From Emticicia sp040253585 (GTDB lineage: Bacteria; Bacteroidota; Bacteroidia; Cytophagales; Spirosomataceae), in contig NZ_JBELAU010000005.1 in assembly GCF_040253585.1 (NCBI RefSeq), positions 1 to 64,000 of the forward strand: a stretch of DNA of 64,000 bases. Direction: 5' to 3'. Shown piece after piece: positions 33,174 through 43,136 of this stretch (position 1 is its first letter; each line of letters starts with the position of its first letter). A program made the translations under genes and the position numbers. The notes under the pieces were generated by a model. It saw only the letters and a list, made by a program, of their open reading frames with translations, was not told the origin of the DNA and did not search any database.

Positions 33174-34151
33174 CTATTTTTTCTTTCTTAAATAAACATT
33201 TCCTTGGTCTGACCTGATTGTTAGATTTACACCACCACCATTGATTGTTCCAATGGTAGCATTTGTGTAATAACAATTGCAATCAGTATCATAATTTTGT
33301 TTATTAGCCCATCTTGCATCTGCATAAGCCACTGATTTTTGAGTAGTAGAAAATCCTTCAACAGCATATACATTACCTGTTCCTTTTATTGTTTTTGCTT
33401 GTTGCCCAGTTGGAGAAACAGCTTCAATTTTAGCTATTTTTTCTGCTTTTTCTCCTTTTTCAACTTTATCGTTTACTTCTTCATATTTTGTTGGGGTAAT
33501 ATCAAAATCCGTAAAGAAATCAGCATACGTTGCTTGTACTTTTAAGTTTGCTTTGGTATCAGCGGGTAAGGTAATATCAACTGCACCACTGGCCGTAATT
33601 GAATTAGGTCGGCTTTGATTTAATTGGTCGTATTCGATATACATTTTACCGTATCCACCACGAGCTACTATCGGGCCACTCACGTTTTTAATATTCAATG
33701 TCGAATACGATGTTTCTGCTTCCACTTCACCTTTCATACCCGAAATGAACCATTTCCCGTAAGAATTCCCATTTTCTTTGATGCTTACATTCAAATCCTT
33801 TGGAACTTTCACCACGAAATTTCCATAATATTTACTCTTAGGAAGTTTAATTTTAAGGGTATTTCCTTCCATTTGTACGTTTGCTCCAATACCAGTATTA
33901 TCAACAGCACCACCTGGTGTAACAATTTTTAGTCCTTGAGCTTCTTCCGGAAACTCTTTTTCTTGTTTATCCGATTCTACAATTACTTCAGTACCTGTAA
34001 TACCCTCAATAGTCAAATTGCTGCTGGCACTCAAAATCACAACTCTTTTATCAGCTCCGCTGAAACTTTGCTTAAACGAATTCTGCTTATTTTGTGCAAA
34101 AACACTAACCGAAAGCAGCATGAAAATTGAAATATTTAAATAGTTTTTCAT
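33174..34151 (-). CDS. Adhesin-like (DUF4097-type) exported protein
   Basis: A 325-residue protein with signal peptide (VFA|Q at ~19). The body is a right-handed beta repeat: ILSASSNLTIEGITGTEVIVES, IKLPKSKYYGNFVVKVPKDLNV, SYSTLNIKNVSGPIVARGGYG and TASGAVDITLPADTKANLKV, as in DUF4097 or toastrack proteins. There is a charged insert (~225-240, EKGEKAEKIAKIEAV). It is the third gene of an ECF sigma, anti-sigma, target set and is probably the regulated product. Role: likely envelope or surface; not known. Confidence 0.75.
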   Translation of the reverse strand: MKNYLNISIFMLLSVSVFAQNKQNSFKQSFSGADKRVVILSASSNLTIEGITGTEVIVESDKQEKEFPEEAQGLKIVTPGGAVDNTGIGANVQMEGNTLKIKLPKSKYYGNFVVKVPKDLNVSIKENGNSYGKWFISGMKGEVEAETSYSTLNIKNVSGPIVARGGYGKMYIEYDQLNQSRPNSITASGAVDITLPADTKANLKVQATYADFFTDFDITPTKYEEVNDKVEKGEKAEKIAKIEAVSPTGQQAKTIKGTGNVYAVEGFSTTQKSVAYADARWANKQNYDTDCNCYYTNATIGTINGGGVNLTIRSDQGNVYLRKKK

Positions 34152-34216
34152 AATTTTTATTTTTTTAAAGTCTTTTTTGAATAAAATTTAACATTAGTAA
34201 ACTAATAATCAACAAC

Positions 34217-35128
34217 TTACAAACTCAACACTCTTGTACTTTCTTCTGCTTTCTGGCGAACAAAATCTGATGTTCCTCCATCTTCGGCCAGCAGGCGAAG
34301 AGCAGGTAAAGCACGGCGTTCGTTAAACTTAGTAAGAATGTCAATAATCGAAATCTGTAAAGTTGGTTCTTGTTGTTTCAACAACGACTTAACGAGTGCA
34401 TCACGCACATTAGCATTACTTCCGAACCGTCCGATTGCGTCGGCCGCTGCAATTCGTACATTAACGTTTCGGTCATAATCAAGGGTATAAATAAGAGCTT
34501 TTAGCACTTGCTCATCAGGTTGTTGCAAATCATAACTATAATTAACGGCCTGAATCCGCTCAGAAGGAGACTCTTTTTTGAGCATCGACAGAATTAATAA
34601 ATCTTTGGTTTCTTGAATTTCTTTTTTCAAAGTACCAATCTCATTCATTACATTTGGCTGTTTGGTCGAAGCAAGTTGCTTGGTTGCCACATAAATCGTA
34701 TCGACTCGCACAACTGGTACTTCTACAACTTTTTCAATCACTTTTGGTGTGTCGTTATCAGCTAAAATACTTGTAGTTACCTGATTATCAATTGTTTTTC
34801 GACCAAACCAAAATGCTAAAGCCAAACCTGCTACACTGGCAGCATATTTAAAATAAGTTCGTTCGTAGAAACGAACAACTTTTGCTTGTGGCTTTTCTGA
34901 TAGTCTCTCTTTTTCTGCCGAAAGAAAATCATAGAAACTCTTGTCTTTTGAGGCATCAAAATTCTTTTCAGTTCCTTTATTAATAGCAAAGAAAATATCT
35001 TTCGATTCTTCAAACTCAGTTTTAAAACTTTCATTTTCGGCAAATAAATCTTCAAACTCCTGCTTTTTCTTGGCAGAAAGATTATTTTCCAGAAAATCAG
35101 CCAATAATTCTTCTATTTTATTTTTCAT
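34217..35128 (-). CDS. Anti-sigma-like membrane protein with HEAT repeats
   Basis: A 303-residue protein. Residues 1-90 form an acidic helical cytoplasmic domain (KNKIEELLADFLENNLSAKKKQEFEDLF) like zinc-less anti-sigma domains. One membrane helix (YAASVAGLALAFWFG, ~95-109) follows, then a stalk (VEVPVVRVDTIYV), and from ~190 several HEAT-like repeats (DYDRNVNVRIAAADAIGRFG, TLQISIIDILTKFNERRALPALRLL). It lies directly after the sigma factor gene. It probably holds the sigma factor until the HEAT domain outside senses a protein or structural signal (inference). Confidence 0.75.
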   Translation of the reverse strand: MKNKIEELLADFLENNLSAKKKQEFEDLFAENESFKTEFEESKDIFFAINKGTEKNFDASKDKSFYDFLSAEKERLSEKPQAKVVRFYERTYFKYAASVAGLALAFWFGRKTIDNQVTTSILADNDTPKVIEKVVEVPVVRVDTIYVATKQLASTKQPNVMNEIGTLKKEIQETKDLLILSMLKKESPSERIQAVNYSYDLQQPDEQVLKALIYTLDYDRNVNVRIAAADAIGRFGSNANVRDALVKSLLKQQEPTLQISIIDILTKFNERRALPALRLLAEDGGTSDFVRQKAEESTRVLSL

Positions 35129-35173
35129 TTCATTTTACAAAATTTAAAAACGAAATTAAATTTCGTTACACAT

Positions 35174-35698
35174 TTATACATCTACATCTAAGGACAAATA
35201 AACTTCTCTTAATTTTTTGATGGCTCTGTGTACTCTTACTTTCACAACCGAAACCGATACATTGAGCATTTCGGCAATTTGCTCGTATTTCATGTCCTCA
35301 AATCTACTAAGGTGTAAAACTTCTCTATATTCGTCGGGTAGTTTTTGTAATGCTATTCTTATTAATTGATGATTTTGGTCGTCGAAAGTTTCTTCTTCTT
35401 CTAAATCGTGATTATCATTTAACTCACTCATTTTTAGATGATTATCTTTCAGATGGTCGTGAAATAAATTTCGAGCTATCCGATAAATCCAAGTTCTAAA
35501 CTCATGCCCTTCTCGATACGAATGTCGATAATGAATCATCCGATAGAAAGTTTGTTGCGTAAGGTCGTGGCTTGTCTCCCACTCTACACCGAAGCGTAGA
35601 AAGAAATTCAAGAGTGGTCGTTTGTATCGCTCATACAATATCGCCGCTTTGTCAAGCTCACCATTAAAGACACACAACATGGCCGTTTCATCGGTCAT
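35174..35698 (-). CDS. ECF-type RNA polymerase sigma factor
   Basis: A 174-residue sigma-70 family protein. Region 2 (~20-85) shows LYERYKRPLLNFFLRFG, DLTQQTFYRMIHYR and FRTWIYRIARNLFHDHL; region 4 (~115-170) shows LPDEYREVLHLSRFEDMKYEQIAEMLNVSVSVVKVRVHRAIKKLR. It heads the operon sigma, anti-sigma (HEAT), adhesin-like. Overexpression would probably turn on this operon and possibly the divergent metalloprotease gene; no promoter consensus could be matched in the 254-base gap. Confidence 0.92.
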   Translation of the reverse strand: MTDETAMLCVFNGELDKAAILYERYKRPLLNFFLRFGVEWETSHDLTQQTFYRMIHYRHSYREGHEFRTWIYRIARNLFHDHLKDNHLKMSELNDNHDLEEEETFDDQNHQLIRIALQKLPDEYREVLHLSRFEDMKYEQIAEMLNVSVSVVKVRVHRAIKKLREVYLSLDVDV

Positions 35699-35952
35699 AA
35701 AAATCTATCGTTTTGATTGTTTCTGATAATGCTTACTCAGAAAAATGTGAAAGGTTACAAAAGCTTGTAAAAAAAATAAAAAATTATTTCTATGCTAAAT
35801 TTAACAATAAGCCTTTTGTGTTGTTATTAACTTCGATAAAAATACCGCAATTGTCTTGTAAGAATTTCCGTTCATCAATTCATTGTTATAAAATTTATTG
35901 TTTTTCATTAGTTTTACGAAATTATACCTTACAAACTATTCAAATCAAATTT

Positions 35953-38514
35953 ATGAATTTATTAAAAATTACTTTTTTAAGTTCGTTGGCAATCTGTGTT
36001 TCGGTCTCTACATTCGCACAGAAAAAAGACGACAAAAAGCCTGAAGAAGCTAAAACTCCAGTGGCAACTCCAGCCACTCCCCCTGCAAAACCAGCCGAAG
36101 CTCCAAAAACTGGCCCAAAACCTTACAAAGAAGTTATTACATCAAAAGCCATCACTTCAAAAGGCTTAATGACTGTTCACAAAATCGACGAAAAGTATTT
36201 TTTTGAAGTAGGCGATACTTTGATTGGACGTGACATCATGACTGTAACACGCTACTCAAAAACTGCCGCTGGTGGTGGTATTTTTGGAGGAGAAGAAGTA
36301 AATCGTCAAGTTGTTAGATGGGAAAAAGGACCCGAAAATAAACTTTTCTTGCGTTCGATTACCTTCGTGATTGCAAGTCCAGATAGTACAAAACCCATTT
36401 TCCAATCAGTACAGAATTCGAGTGCTGACCCAATTATTGGGGTTTTTGATATTAAAGCACTCAGAAAAGATACTTCGGCAGTGATTGAAGTAACTGATTT
36501 CTTCAAAGGAGATAATCAAGTTTTCTCACTCGACCCAGTTAATAAACAATTATTGAAGATTGCGGCAATTCAGGCCGACCGTTCGTTTATTCAACATATT
36601 CGTTCGTATCCAATCAATACTGAAATTCGTACAACCAAAACTTTCAGTGTTGTTCCACCTTCGGTTTCTTTAGCTCCAATCCCTCAAATTGGTGGTTATT
36701 TACCAGCATCTCGTGATGCAGGTGTAGTGACGATGGAGTTTAATACTTCAATGATCATTTTGCCAAAAACGCCAATGCGTAAGCGATATTTCGACCCACG
36801 TGTTGGATATTTTGCGAATCAATATTCAAGCTTTGGCGAAGAATCACAAAAATCTGATACTGAAGTTTTTGCGGTAAGATGGAAACTTGAGCCCAAAACA
36901 CCAGAAGACGCCGAACGCCAAAAACGAGGTGAATTGATTGAGCCTAAAAAACCAATTATTTATTATATCGACCCAGCAACGCCACAAAAATGGCAAAAAT
37001 ACCTCAAAGCAGGTGTTGACGACTGGCAAGTAGCGTTTGAAAAAGCTGGTTGGAAAAATGCAATTCGTGGCGAATACATGAACCCAAAAGACAGCATGAG
37101 CTTAGAAGATGCTCGTTTCTCGGCCATTAGATATTTTGCGGCTGATATTCAGAATGCTTACGGACCGAATGTACATGACCCACGCAGTGGAGAGATTTTA
37201 GAAAGTCATATCGGTTGGTATCATAATGTAATGCGTTTATTACGTAACTGGTATTTGATCCAAACTGCGGCTTCAGACCCACGCTCAAGAAAGAAAAACT
37301 TTGATGATGAATTGATGGGACAATTGATTCGTTTTGTTTCATCGCACGAAGTTGGACACACAATCGGCTTACGCCACAACATGGGTGCGAGTTCGGCAAC
37401 GCCAGTTGAGAAATTACGTGATAAAGAATGGGTTGCCAAAAACGGACACACTTCATCTATCATGGATTATGCTCGTTTCAACTACGTAGCTCAACCAGAA
37501 GATGGCGTGACGGATTTCTTCCCACGTATCGGAGATTATGATATTTGGGCGATTCAGTGGGCTTACAAATATTTCCCAGATGCAAAAAGTGCTAAAGAAG
37601 AAAAATCAATCTTGAATGAATTGACAAAAGAAGCGGTAAAAGACCCACGTAAACGTTTTGGTACAGAAGTTAGTCCTTTCGACCCTCGTTATCAGACTGA
37701 AGATTTGAGCGATAACGCCATGAAAGCATCTGATTATGGTATCAAAAACTTACAGAGAATTTTACCAAACTTACCAGAATGGAGCAAAGAAAATGGCGAA
37801 TCTTACAAAGAATTGGCTGAATTATATGCAAATGTTACTGGTCAATACCGTCGTTATATTGGTCACGTAACCAAAAATATCGGTGGCATTTATGATACAC
37901 CTAAAACTTACGACATGGAAGGTTCGGTTTTTGAAGTTGTTCCAAGAGCTACACAGAAAGAGGCCGTTGCATTCTTAAATCGTCAAGTTTTTGAAACACC
38001 AACTTGGATGCTCGACAAAAATATTTTGAGTAAAATTAACCCAGAAACCGGTGTTGAGGCAGTAAAAGCTATTCAAGAATCTACCTTGAATAACATTTTG
38101 GCAGGTGACCGTGCCGTAAGATTGATGGAAACCGGTTCAGCAAGTGCAGCTAATTATAATTTAGATGAGTTAATGACCGATTTACGTGGAAGTATTTGGT
38201 CTGAACTAAAATCTAAAAAAGTAATTGACATTTATCGTCGCAACTTGCAAAAAGTTTTTGTTGAGAAAGTAACATCATTACTTACGCCAGGTATGACCGC
38301 AGTTTCATTTATTCCACAAGGAGCAACGTATGGTTTTGAAACTCGAATGGTTGATTTGAAGAAAACTGATTTACCATCAATTGCCAGAGCTCATTTGGAA
38401 GCCTTGAAGGGGGAAATCAAAGCGGCATTGCCGTTGACGACCGACAAAATGAGCAAATATCACTTACAAGATGTATTGCAAAGAATTGACACAGCATTGA
38501 ATCCAAATAAATAA
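35953..38514 (+). CDS. Large zinc metalloprotease (DUF5117/DUF5118/DUF4953)
   Basis: An 853-residue exported protein. Signal peptide ends TFA|Q (~24), followed by a Lys/Pro/Ala-rich linker (PEEAKTPVATPATPPAKPA). The layout is DUF5118 (short, ~55-105), DUF5117 (~110-300) and DUF4953 (~430-750). The zinc motif is His465-Glu-Val-Gly-His469-x5-His475 (HEVGHTIGLRHN), with the Met-turn in SIMDYARFNYVAQPEDG. Homologues are widely annotated as zinc-dependent metalloproteases of Bacteroidota. The long upstream frame to 35713 lacks features, so ATG 35953 is the start. It lies divergent from the sigma-factor operon. Confidence 0.9.
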   Translation: MNLLKITFLSSLAICVSVSTFAQKKDDKKPEEAKTPVATPATPPAKPAEAPKTGPKPYKEVITSKAITSKGLMTVHKIDEKYFFEVGDTLIGRDIMTVTRYSKTAAGGGIFGGEEVNRQVVRWEKGPENKLFLRSITFVIASPDSTKPIFQSVQNSSADPIIGVFDIKALRKDTSAVIEVTDFFKGDNQVFSLDPVNKQLLKIAAIQADRSFIQHIRSYPINTEIRTTKTFSVVPPSVSLAPIPQIGGYLPASRDAGVVTMEFNTSMIILPKTPMRKRYFDPRVGYFANQYSSFGEESQKSDTEVFAVRWKLEPKTPEDAERQKRGELIEPKKPIIYYIDPATPQKWQKYLKAGVDDWQVAFEKAGWKNAIRGEYMNPKDSMSLEDARFSAIRYFAADIQNAYGPNVHDPRSGEILESHIGWYHNVMRLLRNWYLIQTAASDPRSRKKNFDDELMGQLIRFVSSHEVGHTIGLRHNMGASSATPVEKLRDKEWVAKNGHTSSIMDYARFNYVAQPEDGVTDFFPRIGDYDIWAIQWAYKYFPDAKSAKEEKSILNELTKEAVKDPRKRFGTEVSPFDPRYQTEDLSDNAMKASDYGIKNLQRILPNLPEWSKENGESYKELAELYANVTGQYRRYIGHVTKNIGGIYDTPKTYDMEGSVFEVVPRATQKEAVAFLNRQVFETPTWMLDKNILSKINPETGVEAVKAIQESTLNNILAGDRAVRLMETGSASAANYNLDELMTDLRGSIWSELKSKKVIDIYRRNLQKVFVEKVTSLLTPGMTAVSFIPQGATYGFETRMVDLKKTDLPSIARAHLEALKGEIKAALPLTTDKMSKYHLQDVLQRIDTALNPNK

Positions 38515-38534
38515 TAAACACAGTTTTTATGATT

Positions 38535-38567
38535 AAAGAGCGAGGCGTTTGTCTCGCTCTTTTTTTG
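38535..38567 (+). terminator. Terminator of the metalloprotease gene
   Basis: 10-bp perfect stem (aaagagcgag / ctcgctcttt) and eight T residues. Confidence 0.9.
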
Positions 38568-38638
38568 TTTCATTGAAATCTCAACTACCATTAAATAAAA
38601 TAATATTTTATTTAATGAGTCTTTGCTCTATTTTTGAG

Positions 38639-38646
38639 TAATCAAA
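38639..38646 (+). promoter_or_regulatory. -7 box (TATTTTTG) of the response regulator gene
   Basis: Exact TAnnTTTG match 16 bases before the ATG. Confidence 0.5.
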
Positions 38647-38661
38647 TAGCTGTAAATCAAC

Positions 38662-39303
38662 ATGACCAAAGTTCTATTAATTGATGACCATCAAGTTTTG
38701 CTCGATAGCCTGCGTTTATTATTAAAATCTATTGAAAACATTGAAGTTGTAGGAGCGATTAGTGATAGCCGTAACGTTTTAAAATTCCTTGAAACACAAG
38801 AAGTTGATGTAATAATTTCGGACTTACACATGCCGCATTTGAGCGGAATTGACCTAACCTTACAACTACGTAAAACGAATCCCTCTGTAAAGATTCTATT
38901 ACTAACGATGGCTGAAGATGCCCAACATATACGTGAGGCATTGAAAGCGGGAGTTCATGGCTACATTCTAAAAAAAACGGGCAAAGACGAGATTGAAAAA
39001 GCCATTGAAAAATTAATGTCGGGCAAAAAGTATTATAGCGAGGCCGTAATTGATGAATTGGCAGCAACTGCCGAAGATGATTATAATAATGCTCGCCCCG
39101 AGACGATTGAACACCTGACAAGTAGAGAAATTGAAATTTTAAGATTGATTACACTTGAAAAATCAACAGCTGAAATTGCTGAAATGTTGTTTATTTCTGT
39201 TTCTACCGTTGAAACTCATCGAGCAAATTTAATGAAAAAACTCAACGTAAAAAGTGCTATCGGAATGGTAAAATTTGCAATTAAGCATGGGTTGGTGGAT
39301 TAG
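38662..39303 (+). CDS. NarL/FixJ-type response regulator
   Basis: A 213-residue two-component regulator. The receiver domain has the acidic pocket LIDDHQVLL, phosphoacceptor Asp54 (IISDLHMPHLSGI) and Lys (YILKKTGKDE). The LuxR-type HTH (~150-205) reads LTSREIEILRLITLEKSTAEIAEMLF then SVSTVETHRANLMKKL. It is the only complete response regulator in the locus and is the likely partner of the four HisKA_3 kinases downstream, although they run convergently. Its stop codon overlaps the stop of the last kinase gene by 4 bases. Confidence 0.92.
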   Translation: MTKVLLIDDHQVLLDSLRLLLKSIENIEVVGAISDSRNVLKFLETQEVDVIISDLHMPHLSGIDLTLQLRKTNPSVKILLLTMAEDAQHIREALKAGVHGYILKKTGKDEIEKAIEKLMSGKKYYSEAVIDELAATAEDDYNNARPETIEHLTSREIEILRLITLEKSTAEIAEMLFISVSTVETHRANLMKKLNVKSAIGMVKFAIKHGLVD

Positions 39304-41225
39304 ACAGGTATCAAAACCTCACTTCTAACCCCCTTATTTTCAATATTTTGCAAATTCCACGTTCCATTCAAAGACTCAACTCTGGCTCGAACATTCTTCA
39401 TTCCTTTGCCATCAGAATTTTTTTCAAAAATACCAATTCCATTATCCTCAATGATAAGTTGAATTTTGTCATTGGTAGCTGAGTGTAGTCGAAGCATTGC
39501 TTCGGTTGCTTTTGAGTGCTTGATGATATTATTGACCAATTCGAGGCAAATGCTGTATAGCTCAAACTCTACTTTTTTATCTAATTTACCCAATGTATCA
39601 TCTATCAGTAAATTGAATTTTATGCTTGAATTTTGATTAATTTTTCTGATAAAATAATGCAAAGCGGCTGAAAGTCCTTGTTTTTCGAGTTCTTCGGGGA
39701 GTAGATTGTGCGAAAGCAATCGAACGTCATTATAGGCTTTTTCGAGGTTTTGTCTTAGATTTTGATGAATGGCGGATTCTTCTTCACTCATTTTTGATTT
39801 ATCAATCATATCTACACTCAGCCAAAGTGCTGATAATGTACTGCCTAAATTATCGTGCAAATCGGCCGCTACTCGTTTGCGTTCGATAGTTTGGCCTTGA
39901 AGGAGGGCGGCTTGGAGTTCGGTATTTTGTTTTTCAAGAGTTTCGTTTTGTATTTTAAGAATGTGCTGTTTTTCTTTAGAGAGGTTCTCTACCTCATTTA
40001 ACTTTTGGGCTAAACTCTTGGTGGTTCGGGTGTATTCACTTGCCAACATGAGTGAAAAACAAATAGGAACGCTTGTCAAACACAAATTCGCAAAAAGCGA
40101 AATTCCGAACTCTGAATACGGTAATACATGAAATGCAATTAGATACCACACAACCAAAAACACGATATAAAGTATATAACCTGCAAAAATATACCAAGCC
40201 GCAGTTTTTCCACTTCCGATTGTTTTTATTGATAATCTGATTGATTCAATAGCAAGAAACCCAGCAAGTACTAAATTAAAATAAAATATACCAAAATTAG
40301 GATTATAACAGCAAATCGGATAAGCCAATAAAAAGATAACAATGCCTATCCAAAACATGTTTTTTTTGGGTAGTTTTAAAAAATCATAAATAATAAGGAA
40401 AGTCAATATCGCAATAAATGTCGATAGAATAATTATCCAACTTGTCTCAATATACGTTGCTTTAGCCGAAAGAGGCAAGTTACTGACGAGGTTTTCAAGG
40501 TGATAAATAATAACATTACAAAGTGCATAAAGACTAATGTAGAGGTTTGATTTTTGTTTCGGATAAGAAATAAAAAAGAAAAAATGGATTAAGAACAAAA
40601 AAAGGAATAATCCGACCTTCAAATAATCAAGCAAGGCGTAATTATTTTTATTCTTCGCAAAACTTTCAATGGTTGTATCTAAAACAACCAGTTGTGCTTT
40701 AAAAGCATTATATTTTTTGGGTTTGTGTTTTAATAAAATGGGAGGATTAACAAATGAAAATCGAACACAAATTGTTTGAATTCCAGCATTTTTAAAAACA
40801 ATACTAAAAAGCTGGCCATTGGGCAATCGAATTTGCTCTTTTTCTTTTTCTTGACTCACTACTCCTATCTTATGAATCAGAGCATTATTGAGATAAATTT
40901 CTGATGCTAAGGATTGGTCAATTCCAAGTGCAAGGGCTTTATTTACTAATGAGGAATCAATGCTAAAACTTAATCTAAAATATCCAATTTTTGCTTTTTT
41001 TACCTGGGGTAAATCCATTACATCTTGGGTCGGGTCAATACTCTCCCACTTACTATCATCAAAATCAGGTTTGGCAAAATCAGGGTTATCGCCTGCATGA
41101 AATTTCCAGCCTTTATTGAGCAAAATACCTTCTTTGGGCAAACCATCTAAACGAAAAACTTCTTTTTGAGCATAAACGCACAAATCAAGTAGTATCAGCA
41201 AGCTAAATATTATTAGTTTTCTCAT
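39300..41225 (-). CDS. 7TMR-DISM histidine kinase 3 (last of array)
   Basis: A 641-residue sensor kinase. Signal peptide (VYA|Q), extracytoplasmic beta-sandwich domain (~25-175, LLNKGWKFHAGDNPDFAKPDFDDSKWESIDP then SEIYLNNALIHKIG), seven membrane helices (~195-410), coiled coil (~415-450, EVENLSKEKQHILKIQNETLE), HisKA_3 with His457 (AADLHDNLGS) and HATPase_c with LELVNNIIKHSKA and EDNGIGIF-GKGMKNVRARV. It starts 3 bases after the preceding kinase. The final ~10 residues (EVLIPV) diverge from its paralogues (QITIPI). Confidence 0.92.
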   Translation of the reverse strand: MRKLIIFSLLILLDLCVYAQKEVFRLDGLPKEGILLNKGWKFHAGDNPDFAKPDFDDSKWESIDPTQDVMDLPQVKKAKIGYFRLSFSIDSSLVNKALALGIDQSLASEIYLNNALIHKIGVVSQEKEKEQIRLPNGQLFSIVFKNAGIQTICVRFSFVNPPILLKHKPKKYNAFKAQLVVLDTTIESFAKNKNNYALLDYLKVGLFLFLFLIHFFFFISYPKQKSNLYISLYALCNVIIYHLENLVSNLPLSAKATYIETSWIIILSTFIAILTFLIIYDFLKLPKKNMFWIGIVIFLLAYPICCYNPNFGIFYFNLVLAGFLAIESIRLSIKTIGSGKTAAWYIFAGYILYIVFLVVWYLIAFHVLPYSEFGISLFANLCLTSVPICFSLMLASEYTRTTKSLAQKLNEVENLSKEKQHILKIQNETLEKQNTELQAALLQGQTIERKRVAADLHDNLGSTLSALWLSVDMIDKSKMSEEESAIHQNLRQNLEKAYNDVRLLSHNLLPEELEKQGLSAALHYFIRKINQNSSIKFNLLIDDTLGKLDKKVEFELYSICLELVNNIIKHSKATEAMLRLHSATNDKIQLIIEDNGIGIFEKNSDGKGMKNVRARVESLNGTWNLQNIENKGVRSEVLIPV

Positions 41226-41228
41226 TAT

Positions 41229-43133
41229 CTAAATAGGTATAGTTATCTGTGAATTTGTACCAATATTTTCATTAGATATCAACTCCCATGTTCCATTCAA
41301 AGACTCTACTCTTGCTCGTACATTTTTCATTCCTTTGCCATCAGAATTATTTTCAAAAATACCGATGCCGTTATCTTCGACAGTGAGTTGAACTTTGCCA
41401 TTAGCAGCGGAGTGTAGTCGAAGCTTTGCCTCGGTTGCTTTTGAGTGCTTGATGATATTATTGACCAATTCGAGGCAAATACTGTATAACTCAAACTCTA
41501 CTTTTTTATCTAATTTGCCCAACGTTTCATCAATCTGTAAATTGAATTTGATGCTTGAATTCTGATTGATTTTTCTTACAAAATAGTGCAAAGCGGCGGT
41601 AAGTCCTTGTTTTTCAAGTTCTTCGGGAAGTAAATTATGCGAAAGCAAACGCACATCATTATAAGCTTTTTCGAGATTTTGGCGTAGATTTTGATGAATG
41701 GCGGACTCTTCTTCACTCATCTTCGATTTATCAATCATATCAACACTCAACCAAAGTGCCGATAAAGTACTTCCCAGATTATCATGCAAATCGGCTGCTA
41801 CACGCTTACGTTCGATGGTTTGTCCTTGAAGGAGAGCGGCTTGAAGTTCGGTGTTTTGACGTTGAAGAAATTCTTGTTTTTCTTGGGCAAGGCGTTGAAA
41901 TTCAGTAAGATTATCGGAAAGTTGCAAATAATTCCTCTTATAATCGGTAGCTAATATGTATGATATTGCCATCGGGACAGCCAATAATGCTGTATCGAAA
42001 GCAATCTCTTGAATTATCCAATGCTTATCTATCGCATCTCTAATCGATACATAAACGGTCATTCCAACAAAAAACAATAATGCCGCAATTGTAATACTGA
42101 TAGCTTCTTTCTTACCATTTCGATAGGCTCTAAATGAAATAAAAGGGATATAAAAACATAAAAAGAGTTTGGTTAATACGAAGCCGAATAACTGCCCTGT
42201 TTTATAGGGGTAAATCATAGTCGGAACAGTAATCAAAAAACAGATTACAACGAAATAGAAAAACTTATTTCTCTTCAATTCCAATAAAAAATACAAGGCA
42301 ATAAACACACATAAATCAGCGATTGGGCTAACCAAAAGGTGGGTAACTGTTAGAAGATTACGATAATTTAAATCATTGATAAAATAGGTAATATTAGAAG
42401 AAAATAGCGTATAAGCAGTAAGAAATGTATAGATTCCAAAAAATAAATTAGCTTTTTTGTACCTATATTGAAAAAATAATAAAAGGTGGAATACTGCAAT
42501 GAAAAGAAAAATTCCTGTTTTAATATGACCAGAATTATGAGCTCTTAATGATAAACTATTAATCTTATCGCTCGAAATAGCAGCATTTTCAACATAATTG
42601 ATAATTGATTTAAAGACTGGATTAGGAAAGTTTAAATCAGAAACTAAAAAAATATCGGGATATGAAAACCGAACTGCAATACAATTCTGCTGTTTTATAA
42701 TTAGTGGAAGAGAAATCTGTTCGCCCATGGGGTCATAACCTTTTATTTCTGTTCTATTTTTTGATAGATAACCGAATTTATGTATTAATCTTCCATTCAG
42801 ATAAATTTCACTGGCTCCAGTCTGCTTTATAATAAGAGCGAAAAGTTTATCATTAAGCACGACATTTGGTAATACTTTAAGCCTCAACCAAATAATTGGA
42901 GTTGCTTTTAATTGCTTCAAATCCATCACATCTTTCGTTGGGTCAATAATCTCCCATTTATTATCATCAAAGTCAAGTTTTGCAAAATCGAGGTTATCTC
43001 CTGCATGGAATTTCCAGCCTTTATTGAGCAAAATACCTTCCTGTGGTATGCTATCTATACGAAATACTTCTTTTTGAGCGTAAACGCACAAATTAAGTAG
43101 TAGAAGCAAGGCAATTATTGATAGATTTCTCAT
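41229..43133 (-). CDS. 7TMR-DISM histidine kinase 2
   Basis: A 634-residue paralogue of the kinases on both sides. The first ~70 residues are nearly the same as the neighbours' (GILLNKGWKFHAGDN), the seven-helix middle is unlike theirs (LVSPIADLCVFIALYFLLEL, FIPFISFRAY), and from ~425 on the sequence is again almost identical: RQNTELQAALLQGQTIERKR, catalytic His450 (AADLHDNLGS), HATPase_c. Probably binds a different ligand or responds to a different membrane partner but phosphorylates the same regulator (inference). Confidence 0.92.
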   Translation of the reverse strand: MRNLSIIALLLLLNLCVYAQKEVFRIDSIPQEGILLNKGWKFHAGDNLDFAKLDFDDNKWEIIDPTKDVMDLKQLKATPIIWLRLKVLPNVVLNDKLFALIIKQTGASEIYLNGRLIHKFGYLSKNRTEIKGYDPMGEQISLPLIIKQQNCIAVRFSYPDIFLVSDLNFPNPVFKSIINYVENAAISSDKINSLSLRAHNSGHIKTGIFLFIAVFHLLLFFQYRYKKANLFFGIYTFLTAYTLFSSNITYFINDLNYRNLLTVTHLLVSPIADLCVFIALYFLLELKRNKFFYFVVICFLITVPTMIYPYKTGQLFGFVLTKLFLCFYIPFISFRAYRNGKKEAISITIAALLFFVGMTVYVSIRDAIDKHWIIQEIAFDTALLAVPMAISYILATDYKRNYLQLSDNLTEFQRLAQEKQEFLQRQNTELQAALLQGQTIERKRVAADLHDNLGSTLSALWLSVDMIDKSKMSEEESAIHQNLRQNLEKAYNDVRLLSHNLLPEELEKQGLTAALHYFVRKINQNSSIKFNLQIDETLGKLDKKVEFELYSICLELVNNIIKHSKATEAKLRLHSAANGKVQLTVEDNGIGIFENNSDGKGMKNVRARVESLNGTWELISNENIGTNSQITIPI

Positions 43134-43136
43134 TTT

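Noticed and set aside
35713..35952. N-terminal extension of the large metalloprotease
   Set aside because: 80 low-complexity codons before a normal signal peptide; the signal peptide would be buried, so ATG 35953 is the start.
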